This document shows, piece after piece, positions 28,037-36,825 of a stretch of DNA of 64,000 nucleotides (positions are counted from its first letter, which is position 1; each line of letters starts with the position of its first letter). The stretch is taken from assembly GCA_013359255.1 (NCBI GenBank), contig JABWCF010000003.1:62001-126000 (forward strand), given 5' to 3'. A program made the translations under genes and the position numbers. The stretch is from Flavobacteriales bacterium (GTDB lineage Bacteria; Bacteroidota; Bacteroidia; Flavobacteriales_E; Vicingaceae). The notes beneath the pieces were generated by a model that saw only the letters and a program-made list of their open reading frames with translations, did not search any database and was not told the DNA's origin.

Positions 28037-28108
28037 ACACTGAGATAGAATACAAAATAACTTTGAGAGCATAAATAATCAATAGTGATTAAATATAAAC
28101 CTAAAAAA

Positions 28109-29446
28109 ATGAAAACAAAAAAAGTACTCTCTGTGTGCAGTTTGATGGCAATGGTAGGTCTTTCTACTATGCAGCTACAAGCACAATCAAATTTTTCGGG
28201 TCAAATTATGCAGCGTGCCGAGTACATGCACGGATTTGGTTCTTTAGCCGATACAAGCCAAAATGCCGGCACATACATTGGCCAAAGGGCTAGATTAAAC
28301 TTTAATCATAATGCCGAAAAATTTAAAATCGGAGTATCTGTACAAGATATTCGAATTTGGGGAAATACCTCACAAATAAAAATTACCGATGGGTTACTTT
28401 CGGTACACGAAGCCTGGGGAGAAATAATATTTAATAAAAAACTGTCGGCCAAACTCGGAAGGCAAGAATTAAACTACGATGATGCCCGTTTTTTAGGAAA
28501 CTTAGACTGGGCATTGCAAGCAAGAGCACATGATATTGCATTGTTTAAATTCACCGATAGTTCATTTGCATTACATCTTGGTGCTGCATACAACCAAAAC
28601 GAAATAAAATCAATTGGAAATTATTATACCGTTCCTAACCAATACAAGGCGGCACAAATGCTTTGGATGGAGAAACAACTAAAACCTCTAACTATTAGTT
28701 TTTTAGCATGGAACAATGGGATGCAATTCAGCAAAGTTAATTCTGACGGAAAAATAGAAGAAAGTATAAAGTATTCTCAAACCATTGGTTTACCAAAAAT
28801 TGAATATAGCAAATCGGGTTTAACAGCTACTGGTTTTTATTACCACCAAATAGGCAAAACGGTAAAAGACCAAAATATAAATGCTTTCGATGCAGGTGTC
28901 GATATATCTTATGTTAAAACCCTAAATGATTCAATAAAAAATAAAATCAGATTCACCATTGGATACGAAATTCTTTCCGGCACAAGTCAAACCGACACAG
29001 CCAATAAAGATAATAATTCGTACAACCCAATGTACGGAACCAATCACCGTTTTAACGGATATATGGATTATTTTTACGTAGGTGGCCGCCACGCCAACTC
29101 TGTAGGCTTACAAGATGCTTACATCAGAATTCGATATGATTTTAATCCAAAATTATTTGCCTCTATAAATGCACATTATTTTATGGCCGCAGCCGATGTA
29201 AGAGATAAAAAAGTGGTAACCGAAATTTATCGAATGGATGATGCACTAGGCTCGGAGATTGATTTTACTTTAGGGTATTTAATTAACGATGCGGTTTCTC
29301 TTCAAGCAGGGTATTCCCAAATGTTTGCAACCGAAACAATGAAAGCATTGAGAGGCGGAAGTCTTGATGAAATGCAAAATTGGGCATATGTTAGCATTCT
29401 TTTCAGACCTAATATGAAAGTAAGGTTTTCCGGACTTAAATTTTAA
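28109..29446 (+). CDS. Alginate-export-family outer-membrane porin
   Basis: A 445-residue outer-membrane beta barrel. A signal peptide (residues 1-25, cut after LQAQ) precedes alternating amphipathic strands and a C-terminal aromatic residue (KF). YIGQRARLNF and KLGRQELNYDDARFLGNLDW are characteristic of the alginate_exp/porin group. ATG 28109 is chosen because it starts the signal peptide; a GTG at 28085 adds eight unlikely residues. The FNR-like box 4 upstream and the narK neighbours suggest an anion or nitrogen-oxide-related pore; the substrate is not shown by the sequence. Confidence 0.8.
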   Translation: MKTKKVLSVCSLMAMVGLSTMQLQAQSNFSGQIMQRAEYMHGFGSLADTSQNAGTYIGQRARLNFNHNAEKFKIGVSVQDIRIWGNTSQIKITDGLLSVHEAWGEIIFNKKLSAKLGRQELNYDDARFLGNLDWALQARAHDIALFKFTDSSFALHLGAAYNQNEIKSIGNYYTVPNQYKAAQMLWMEKQLKPLTISFLAWNNGMQFSKVNSDGKIEESIKYSQTIGLPKIEYSKSGLTATGFYYHQIGKTVKDQNINAFDAGVDISYVKTLNDSIKNKIRFTIGYEILSGTSQTDTANKDNNSYNPMYGTNHRFNGYMDYFYVGGRHANSVGLQDAYIRIRYDFNPKLFASINAHYFMAAADVRDKKVVTEIYRMDDALGSEIDFTLGYLINDAVSLQAGYSQMFATETMKALRGGSLDEMQNWAYVSILFRPNMKVRFSGLKF

Positions 29447-29464
29447 TTTATAAAAAAAGTAGCC

Positions 29465-30199
29465 ATGAAAAATAAATTCTTAACCATCGCCATTATAACA
29501 TTTGCCAGCATTGTCACTATTTGGTCTTGCAGCAAACACCCAGTGATGCCCTCGCATTCATCACTTTATTTAAACATAAAGTACTTAATCGATGATGCCT
29601 TACTAGAATTAGATACAATTAAATACACCAACGAAGCAGGCAATACGTATAGCGTAAGTAAATTAGAATATTTTATTTCTAACATTTCACTTAAAAAATC
29701 TGATGGATCTGTTTACAAAAGCAAAAAAATACAATATGTGAATGCCGCCAAAGAAAAATCAAATCAGATATACTTAGATTCTATTAGCCCAGGCACCTAC
29801 ACAGAACTATCGTTTATAATTGGCCTAAGTGCCGAGCAGAATGTTTCGAATAGTTTACCCAGCATACCCGAAAACAACAACATGTATTGGCCCGACCACA
29901 TGGGAGGAGGATACCATTTTATGAAATTCGAAGGACACTTCAATGATACAACTGCTACACCTGGATACGCCATTCACTTAGGAAAAACTGCCTATGCAGT
30001 TAAAATTAAAATTGCAAAACAAATTAAACTTACCCTTAGAAATCAAAAACAAACACTTAGCATGAATTTAAACGAATGGTTTAAAAATCCTAATGTTTTT
30101 GACCTAACAGGGGGAAACAATTACACCATGAGCAATGATTCGCTGATGAATGTAATAAGCAAAAACGGAGTAGATGTTTTTACTCTACCCGACAAGTAA
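29465..30199 (+). CDS. MbnP-family lipoprotein
   Basis: A 244-residue lipoprotein with lipobox cysteine C22 (after ASIVTIWS). The fold and motifs match MbnP, a copper-binding partner of MbnH: NIKYLIDD, YSVSKLEYFISNISL, NMYWPDHMGGGYHFMKFEG with aromatic residues, and AIHLGKTAYAV. In the characterised pair MbnH oxidises an MbnP tryptophan to kynurenine. It lies 18 bp after the porin and 83 bp before the MbnH-like gene, so the pair is conserved here. Confidence 0.82.
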   Translation: MKNKFLTIAIITFASIVTIWSCSKHPVMPSHSSLYLNIKYLIDDALLELDTIKYTNEAGNTYSVSKLEYFISNISLKKSDGSVYKSKKIQYVNAAKEKSNQIYLDSISPGTYTELSFIIGLSAEQNVSNSLPSIPENNNMYWPDHMGGGYHFMKFEGHFNDTTATPGYAIHLGKTAYAVKIKIAKQIKLTLRNQKQTLSMNLNEWFKNPNVFDLTGGNNYTMSNDSLMNVISKNGVDVFTLPDK

Positions 30200-30214
30200 A
30201 ATAAAAATTCTCCC

Positions 30215-30248
30215 ATCAAGAAGTATAATATAAATCATATTTCTTGAT
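30215..30248. other. Imperfect 34-bp inverted repeat between mbnP- and mbnH-like genes
   Basis: ATCAAGAA (30215) and TTCTTGAT (30241) are perfect 8-bp arms with a partly matched AT-rich interior. There is no T-run, so it is a poor terminator. It lies just upstream of the MbnH-like gene and could be an operator or an RNA processing hairpin. Confidence 0.55.
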
Positions 30249-30282
30249 AGGGATATTGCGTAACTTTATAAAAAATAGAGTT

Positions 30283-31314
30283 ATGCAAGTATTAAAACAA
30301 ACACTATACATGGCAGCCGCGATAGCGGTTGCCATTTTATTTTTTTCATGCAGAAAAAAGAAAGCTGACAAGGCACCCGATGACGCCTACGTGCCAACAC
30401 CCTATAATATTCAATATCCATCATACTTTCCGGCTATGCACATTGCCGAAGACAATCCACTTACTGTTGAAGGAGTAGAATTAGGAAGAAAGCTTTATTA
30501 CGATCCTCTTCTCTCCAAAGGAGGTCCAAACGATGGAAAATCTTGTTCCAGTTGCCACATTCAACAATATGGATTTACCCTGCCAAATTCCATTGTGCTC
30601 CCACACATCAATTTAGGTTTCAACTCTAATTTTTCATGGAAAGGGGCCGTAAGCGGCACAATGGAAGATATGATGAAATTTGAAGTTGAAGAATTTTTTG
30701 CTGCCACTCCTGCAAATTTTCAACAACATGCAGAATACCCTACACTCTTTAAACGTGTTTTCGGCTCAGAAACCATTACACACAAAGAACTTGCCTATGC
30801 ATTGGCACAATTCTTCAGAACCATGATTTCGAGTAATTCCCGTTTTGATAAATACCTTAGAAAGGAATTACAACTAACCCCATCGGAACTTAACGGTTTT
30901 ATGATTTTTAACACCGAAAAAGGCGATTGTTTTCACTGCCACACCGTTGGGCTTTTTACCGATAATCAATTCCATAATATCGGATTAGATTCTGTTTTTA
31001 CAGGAGAAAATCAGGGTCGTACCGAAATTACAGGTATGCCCACCGATTTGGGAAAATTTAAAACCTCAACCCTGCGTAATGTAGCCTTACGAAACAGCTT
31101 TATGCACGATGGCCGCTTTACCACGTTAGCACAGGTAATAGATCATTACAATACCGGAGTAAAAAAATCAAATACCTTAGACCCTATAATGACCAAACCG
31201 GGCAAAGAATTCGGGCTGCAATTAAACGCGTTGGAAAAAGCCGATTTAATAGCATTCCTGAACGCATTAACAGACGAATCGTTTATTACAAACCCCTCGC
31301 TATCTAAGCCTTAA
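30283..31314 (+). CDS. Di-heme cytochrome c peroxidase / MbnH-like lipoprotein
   Basis: A 343-residue protein with a lipoprotein signal (Cys23 after LFFS) and two heme-binding motifs: C88-S-S-C91-H92 and C216-F-H-C219-H220. LYYDPLLSKGG, DGKSCSSCHIQQYGF and FKTSTLRNVALRNSFMHDGRF are typical of the CcpA/MauG superfamily. Next to the MbnP-like gene it is best read as MbnH; a plain cytochrome c peroxidase is the alternative. ATG 30283 begins the signal; the TTG at 30244 lies in the inverted repeat. Confidence 0.88.
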   Translation: MQVLKQTLYMAAAIAVAILFFSCRKKKADKAPDDAYVPTPYNIQYPSYFPAMHIAEDNPLTVEGVELGRKLYYDPLLSKGGPNDGKSCSSCHIQQYGFTLPNSIVLPHINLGFNSNFSWKGAVSGTMEDMMKFEVEEFFAATPANFQQHAEYPTLFKRVFGSETITHKELAYALAQFFRTMISSNSRFDKYLRKELQLTPSELNGFMIFNTEKGDCFHCHTVGLFTDNQFHNIGLDSVFTGENQGRTEITGMPTDLGKFKTSTLRNVALRNSFMHDGRFTTLAQVIDHYNTGVKKSNTLDPIMTKPGKEFGLQLNALEKADLIAFLNALTDESFITNPSLSKP

Positions 31315-31323
31315 TAAGGCAAC

Positions 31324-31335
31324 TGATAAAAATCA
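31324..31335. promoter_or_regulatory. FNR-like palindrome, box 5
   Basis: TGATAAAAATCA followed by T, centred about 54 bp upstream of the hemerythrin gene at 31384, the head of a six-gene plus-strand operon. Confidence 0.65.
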
Positions 31336-31383
31336 TGACATCCTATTTCTAAAAAGCGTAATTTTATCGAAAATATAACGCTT

Positions 31384-32109
31384 ATGAAAATTATTGACAG
31401 AGAAACCGGCAAACGACTGGACAAAGACCTAAAACAAAATGACCCCCTGATAAGAAATGTTGAAAAGGAAGTTACTCCCGATGAGGAAAACTCTCCCATG
31501 GACCCTCCCGGAGCTTACGAAGGCACCCCTGTTTTAGATGTTGATGCCAGCAAAATGCACTCTTTGTTACAACGCTTTGTAAACGAACACATCGTTGCCT
31601 CTGAAAAAATAAAAATGTTCGAGAATGCTTTGGTTGAATTGAAAAACAATGGGTACCATTTTACCGATGACATTAACAGTACGTTTACCGCGTTTTTTAA
31701 ATTTTTCGATACAAATATTTTAGAACACAACCGAAACGAGGAAAAAGCTCTCTTCCCTCTTCTACATCAAAAACTAATTGAATCAGGCGAGCACGGAAAA
31801 GGCGATGCACCCCAAACAGCCGTAGATATTATGGAAGACGACCACGTAAAATTTATTCAATTGGGTGCTCTTACATTTAACTTTTTTGGATTAGCCGCAC
31901 GCCTTACCGATGAACGGTCTAAATTTTTTGTATTTGATGTAGCTTACCAAAATGCTCGAGAACTCACTGAAATGCTACGGCTACACATTTACAGAGAAGA
32001 TAACACCTTATTTCCTTTAGCTCAAAAACTCATTAGCTCCAATGAAATGAATGCACTGGAAAAAACCATTGAAAAGAAAGCTGTTTCTGGTCAACATCAT
32101 GCTCATTAG
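31384..32109 (+). CDS. Hemerythrin HHE-domain protein
   Basis: A 241-residue protein with a polar N-terminal tail of about 55 residues and a C-terminal four-helix di-iron bundle (residues about 55-235). Ligand motifs are NEHIVASEKI, LEHNRNEEKALFPLL, EDDHVKFIQ and RLHIYREDNTLFPLA. It differs from the shorter hemerythrin at 18246. Being first in an operon with two iron-sulphur enzymes (MoaA, NadA) and a Crp/Fnr regulator, it may scavenge or sense oxygen or NO, or supply iron for repair as RIC/YtfE does, though it lacks the ScdA-type N-terminus. Confidence 0.8.
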   Translation: MKIIDRETGKRLDKDLKQNDPLIRNVEKEVTPDEENSPMDPPGAYEGTPVLDVDASKMHSLLQRFVNEHIVASEKIKMFENALVELKNNGYHFTDDINSTFTAFFKFFDTNILEHNRNEEKALFPLLHQKLIESGEHGKGDAPQTAVDIMEDDHVKFIQLGALTFNFFGLAARLTDERSKFFVFDVAYQNARELTEMLRLHIYREDNTLFPLAQKLISSNEMNALEKTIEKKAVSGQHHAH

Positions 32110-32123
32110 GTAAAGAAAAAGCC

Positions 32124-33119
32124 ATGCAAATGATTACCGATAATTTTGGAAGAATACACGATTATTTACGAATCTCCTTAACCGAGTTATGCAACTTGCG
32201 GTGTTTCTATTGTATGCCCGAAGAAGGTGTTCCTTTACGAGACAAAGCCGAATTTATGAGGCATGAAGAAATACTCGAAATTGCCTCTGTGTTTGTAAAA
32301 CTAGGCGTAAAAAAAATACGGCTTACCGGTGGCGAACCCCTCGTAAAAGGAAATATCGAAAACATTCTATCAGGCTTGTCGAAACTACCTGTAGAATTAG
32401 CCATTACTACCAATGGAATAGTAGCAGATAAATACATAAATACACTTAAAGATAACAGAATAAAAAATATAAATGTTAGTTTAGATACACTGGATAAAGA
32501 AAAATTTTTAAAAATTTCCAGAAGAGATTACTTCGATAAAGTATTAAATAATATCCGGTTATTGATAGACGAAGGATTTAATGTAAAACTAAATACGGTA
32601 CTAATGCGAAATGTAAACGATGATGAAATAATCGATTTTATTACATTTTCAAGGCAGCACAAAGTACATGTTCGGTTTATTGAGTTTATGCCCTTTGACG
32701 GAAATAAATGGAGTTGGGACAAAGGGGTGTCTCAAAAAGAAGTAATAGAAAAAGCCGAACATTTTTTTGGAAAAAAACAAGTGTTAAAAATAAACGATGC
32801 TCCTAACGATACAGCCCGCAACTACCAAATAGAAGGTTTTAAAGGCTCATTTGCTGTTATCAGTTCGGTTACCAACCCCTTCTGCGATACGTGCAACCGC
32901 ATACGCTTAACAGCCGATGGAAAAATAAAAAATTGCCTCTTTTCAAGTTCTGAAACCGACTTGCTTACGCCCTACCGAAATGGAGAAGACATAGAAAAAT
33001 ATATTTTATCGTCTATAAAAAACAAAAAGCAAAGCAGAGGAGGAATTAATACCTTCGAAGAATTTATAAGTTCTTCAACCGAACACAAAAACAGGAGTAT
33101 GATTACTATTGGTGGATAA
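32124..33119 (+). CDS. moaA: GTP 3',8-cyclase
   Basis: A 331-residue radical SAM enzyme, the first step of molybdenum cofactor synthesis. The SAM cluster is C23-x3-C27-x2-C30 in CNLRCFYCMPEEG, the GGEPLV motif is present, and the second auxiliary cluster is in NPFCDTCNRIRLTADGKIKNC. The C-terminal tail is present although it ends in IGG in this copy. No other moa gene is nearby. It is co-transcribed with a hemerythrin (14-bp gap) and a Crp/Fnr gene (11-bp gap). Confidence 0.95.
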   Translation: MQMITDNFGRIHDYLRISLTELCNLRCFYCMPEEGVPLRDKAEFMRHEEILEIASVFVKLGVKKIRLTGGEPLVKGNIENILSGLSKLPVELAITTNGIVADKYINTLKDNRIKNINVSLDTLDKEKFLKISRRDYFDKVLNNIRLLIDEGFNVKLNTVLMRNVNDDEIIDFITFSRQHKVHVRFIEFMPFDGNKWSWDKGVSQKEVIEKAEHFFGKKQVLKINDAPNDTARNYQIEGFKGSFAVISSVTNPFCDTCNRIRLTADGKIKNCLFSSSETDLLTPYRNGEDIEKYILSSIKNKKQSRGGINTFEEFISSSTEHKNRSMITIGG

Positions 33120-33130
33120 ATATCTTCAGC

Positions 33131-33841
33131 ATGTCATCTTCCAGACTGAACAATATTCAAAAACTTTTACACGAACATTGCTCTCCGGAGTGGCTCGATT
33201 TACTTGCTTTCAAAAGCGAAGAAAAAATCTACCCTTCAGAAAGTTTTCTCTTAAAGGAGGGTGAAGAGGTTGAGCATATTTACATTATTCTTTCGGGCAA
33301 AGTAAAAGTTTTTGCTACAGAACAACCTAATGAAGAAAGAATCATCAGATTAGCAGGAGATGGCTATATTGTGGGCCATCGTTCGTTTGGAAAAAATTTT
33401 AATTTCCCGGTAAGCGCAAAAACCCTAACCACTACCACCGTTTTACAAATTCCCATACAGGTTTTTCAGAATTTACTAAAAGCAAACAACTTATTCTGCT
33501 ACCACTTTTTAATGTTTATGGCCGAAGAATTAAAAGATTCTGAGATTCATATCAAGGAACTTACCAACAATACCGTATTGCAGCGTGTAACGAAGGTAAT
33601 TAAAATAAATGCCGAAGTATTTGGCTACAGTACCATTGAAAAAAATATGCTTTCATTTACCCTATCACGCAAAGATATTGCGAACTTCGCAGGCACTACT
33701 TACGAAACCGTTATCAGAACATTAAATACCCTAGAAAAAATGGGGGTAATAAAAACCAATAAAAAAAACCTTTATATTCTTAACAGTAAAGAACTCCATA
33801 AAATTATTGAACAAAAAAATGTAAAACAACCTGCCGATTAA
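33131..33841 (+). CDS. Crp/Fnr-family regulator, second
   Basis: A 236-residue protein with an effector-binding barrel (SFLLKEGEEVEHIYIILSGKVKVF) and a winged helix (LSRKDIANFAGTTYETVIRTLNTL). It lacks an N-terminal cysteine cluster. Its recognition helix ETVIR is closer to that of FNR (ETISR) than the 25565 regulator's, so this one may be the better candidate for binding TGAT-N4-ATCA boxes. It sits within the hemerythrin-moaA-nadAB operon. Confidence 0.88.
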   Translation: MSSSRLNNIQKLLHEHCSPEWLDLLAFKSEEKIYPSESFLLKEGEEVEHIYIILSGKVKVFATEQPNEERIIRLAGDGYIVGHRSFGKNFNFPVSAKTLTTTTVLQIPIQVFQNLLKANNLFCYHFLMFMAEELKDSEIHIKELTNNTVLQRVTKVIKINAEVFGYSTIEKNMLSFTLSRKDIANFAGTTYETVIRTLNTLEKMGVIKTNKKNLYILNSKELHKIIEQKNVKQPAD

Positions 33842-33853
33842 CCGTACAAAAAT

Positions 33854-34819
33854 TTGATTACAAAAAACATTATCCCCGCTACCACCAATCAAGAATTATC
33901 CGAGTCTATCTTTAAACTAAAAAAAGAAAAGAATGCGGTAATTCTTGCTCATTACTATCAGGAAACGGCCATACAAGATGTAGCCGATTACATTGGAGAC
34001 AGCCTAGGTCTTTCTCAACAAGCAGCCACTACCGATGCCGACATTATTGTTTTTGCAGGGGTACACTTTATGGCCGAAACCGCAAAAATTTTAAACCCCA
34101 CCAAAAAAGTATTGCTACCCGATTTGAACGCAGGATGCTCATTGGCAGAATCATGCCCTCCCGATGCATTCAAAAAATTTATATTGCAACATCCACAACA
34201 TATTGTGGTAACCTACATTAATTGTTCGGCCGAAATAAAAACCCTGAGCAATATCGTTTGCACATCAGCCAATGCAGAAAAAATAATCAACTCGATACCC
34301 AAAAACAAACCCATAATTTTTGCACCCGATAAAAACTTAGGTAAATACCTAATGCACAAAACCGGCAGAGAAATGCTTCTCTGGAATGGTGCCTGCGTAG
34401 TTCATGAAGCATTTGCCATTGAAAAAATTTTAGCCTTACATCAGAAATATCCTAAAGCCCATATTGTGGCACACCCCGAATCAGAAGAACATATTTTAAA
34501 AATTGCACATTACGTGGGTTCTACCACAGGTATGATTAACTACGTTAAAAATACCGATGCTCCCGAATTTATTATTGCCACCGAAGCGGGCATTTTAAAT
34601 CAAATGGCTAAAGAGGTAACAAACAAATCGCTCATACCTGCTCCTGCCCAAGAAGACAACCACTGTGCCTGCAGCGAATGTGCCTACATGAAAGTAAATA
34701 CGTTGGAAAAATTATACCTTTGCTTGAAAGACGAAAGCCCCGAAATTATTATTGAAGAAAATATCAGAAAAAAGGCACTCGCTCCTATTCTTAAAATGCT
34801 CGAAATTTCATCATTGTAA
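33854..34819 (+). CDS. nadA: Quinolinate synthase A
   Basis: A 321-residue [4Fe-4S] enzyme that condenses iminoaspartate with dihydroxyacetone phosphate in NAD synthesis. Motifs are [36 protein letters not shown], and Cys residues in [19 protein letters not shown] and CACSECAYM that include the three cluster ligands. TTG at 33854 is the only start compatible with the family N-terminus. It is followed at 3 bp by nadB. Confidence 0.94.
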   Translation: MITKNIIPATTNQELSESIFKLKKEKNAVILAHYYQETAIQDVADYIGDSLGLSQQAATTDADIIVFAGVHFMAETAKILNPTKKVLLPDLNAGCSLAESCPPDAFKKFILQHPQHIVVTYINCSAEIKTLSNIVCTSANAEKIINSIPKNKPIIFAPDKNLGKYLMHKTGREMLLWNGACVVHEAFAIEKILALHQKYPKAHIVAHPESEEHILKIAHYVGSTTGMINYVKNTDAPEFIIATEAGILNQMAKEVTNKSLIPAPAQEDNHCACSECAYMKVNTLEKLYLCLKDESPEIIIEENIRKKALAPILKMLEISSL

Positions 34820-34822
34820 TTC

Positions 34823-36382
34823 ATGTACTCTACCGATATATTAGTGCTTGGCTCCGGCATAGCTGGTTTAACTTTCGCAATAAAATCTGCCATACATTTT
34901 CCGGAAAAAAAAATTACCTTAATTACAAAAGCCGATGAAAGCGAATCTAACACAAAATATGCACAGGGTGGAATAGCCGTTGTACACAACGAAATAAACG
35001 ATTCCTTTGAAAAACACATTACCGACACATTAAAAGCAGGCGATGGGTTATGTAATACTGAAGTAGTAGAAATGGTTGTAAAAGAAGGGCCACAACGCCT
35101 AAACGAAATTATATCGTGGGGAGTAGAATTTGATAAAGATAAAGAAGGGAAATTTTATTTAGGTAAAGAAGGTGGCCATTCCGAAAACAGAATATTGCAT
35201 TTTAAAGACATTACCGGATTGCAAATAGAAGAAAAGCTACTTTCTATAATGCGAAAACTACCCAATATCACTGTGCTAAACCATCATTTTGCATTAGATT
35301 TAATCACCGAACACCATTTAAAAATAAACACGAATAAACCTACCTGCTTTGGTGCGTATGTACTCAACAAAAGAAACAACAAGGTAGAAACTTTTCTTTC
35401 TAAAATAACATTGGTAGCTACCGGAGGAATGGGGCAAATTTATCGCACAACCACCAATCCTTTAATTGCTACCGGTGATGGTATTGCCATGGCATATCGT
35501 GCCAAAGCAGAAATTAAAAATATGGAATTTATTCAGTTTCATCCAACCGCTTTTTACGATTTAAAAGATAATCCGGCCTTTTTAATTACTGAAGCCATAC
35601 GAGGTGCTGGAGCATACCTAAGAGATAAAAACGGAGAACGCTTTATGCTTAAATACGATCAAAGAGGCGAGCTTGCCTCTCGGGATATTGTGGCTATTGC
35701 AATTGACAGTGAACTTAAAAAAACAGGAGCCGATTGCGTTTTTCTCGATTGCACCCATCTCGATAAAAAACTTATCGAAAAACAATTTCCAACTATCTAT
35801 AATCAATGCAAAGCAAAAGGAATAGATCTTTTAAAAGATTACATTCCGGTAGTTCCGGCTGCACACTATTTATGCGGTGGTATTGTTTCCGATAAACATG
35901 CTCATACCACCATTAGCCATTTGTTTGTCTGCGGAGAATGTGCCTACACCGGTTTACATGGGGCCAATCGTCTTGCTTCTAATTCATTGCTAGAGGCATT
36001 AGTATATGCACATCATGCTTTTTTGCACACCCAAAAAATAATTGAAAATATACATTTCAATTTCTCTGTTCCGGAATGGGACGCTGAAGGAAAAATTGAA
36101 CCGGAAGAAAAAGTATTGATTAAATACCACCTCAACGAATTAAAAAATATTATGAACGATTATGTTGGCATTGTGCGTTCAAATGAACGACTAAAAAAAG
36201 CATCCGACAAAATATACGCTATGCACCTTGAAGTAGAAAAAATATACAAAACAACTATCATCTCGCAACCACTGTGTGAGCTAAGAAATATGATAGCCGT
36301 ATGCACCATAGTCATTAAACACTCTATGCAACGAAAAGAAAATAAAGGAGGATTTTACAACATTAATTTAGTTTCCCAATGA
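34823..36382 (+). CDS. nadB: L-aspartate oxidase
   Basis: A 519-residue flavoenzyme that makes iminoaspartate for NadA. The FAD-binding motif GSGIAGLTFAIK is at residues about 9-20; NTKYAQGGIAVV, FIQFHPTAFY and ANRLASNSLLEALVYAHHA are family signatures, and a C-terminal helical domain is present. It overlaps the queD-like start by 4 bp, indicating translational coupling. Confidence 0.95.
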   Translation: MYSTDILVLGSGIAGLTFAIKSAIHFPEKKITLITKADESESNTKYAQGGIAVVHNEINDSFEKHITDTLKAGDGLCNTEVVEMVVKEGPQRLNEIISWGVEFDKDKEGKFYLGKEGGHSENRILHFKDITGLQIEEKLLSIMRKLPNITVLNHHFALDLITEHHLKINTNKPTCFGAYVLNKRNNKVETFLSKITLVATGGMGQIYRTTTNPLIATGDGIAMAYRAKAEIKNMEFIQFHPTAFYDLKDNPAFLITEAIRGAGAYLRDKNGERFMLKYDQRGELASRDIVAIAIDSELKKTGADCVFLDCTHLDKKLIEKQFPTIYNQCKAKGIDLLKDYIPVVPAAHYLCGGIVSDKHAHTTISHLFVCGECAYTGLHGANRLASNSLLEALVYAHHAFLHTQKIIENIHFNFSVPEWDAEGKIEPEEKVLIKYHLNELKNIMNDYVGIVRSNERLKKASDKIYAMHLEVEKIYKTTIISQPLCELRNMIAVCTIVIKHSMQRKENKGGFYNINLVSQ

Positions 36383-36825
36383 ACAAAGTAAGAATAACCA
36401 AGGAATTTAATTTTGAAATGGCTCATGCACTAGATATGTATGATGGAAAGTGTGCCAATATTCACGGGCACTCTTATAAATTATTTGTTACCTTAATCGG
36501 AATTCCTGTTTGCGATATTACCCATCCGAAAAACGGAATGGTAATGGATTTTGCCGATTTAAAAACGATTGTTAAAGAACAAATAATAGATGTGTACGAC
36601 CATGGCCTGGTGCTTTACAAAAAAAGCGAATACCTGCAAAATAAAACCCACTCGGCATACAAGGTAATTGTAAGCGATTACAATCCAACCTGTGAAAACC
36701 TATTACTCGATTTTGCAAAAAAAATAGAACCGCTGCTTCCTTCAGGAATAGAACTACACTCTCTTAAATTGGTAGAAACAGCCACCAGCTATGCCGAATG
36801 GTTTAAAAGCGATAACTTGCATTAA
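36379..36825 (+). CDS. queD: 6-carboxytetrahydropterin synthase / PTPS homologue
   Basis: A 148-residue T-fold enzyme. The zinc ligands are H16, H29 and H31 in MAHALDMYDGKCANIHGHSY, with catalytic Cys25. Family members make precursors of queuosine or convert dihydroneopterin triphosphate to a pterin; the sequence fits the QueD-like group. Last gene of the six-gene operon, ending 4 bp into the convergent histidine kinase. Confidence 0.85.
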   Translation: MNKVRITKEFNFEMAHALDMYDGKCANIHGHSYKLFVTLIGIPVCDITHPKNGMVMDFADLKTIVKEQIIDVYDHGLVLYKKSEYLQNKTHSAYKVIVSDYNPTCENLLLDFAKKIEPLLPSGIELHSLKLVETATSYAEWFKSDNLH

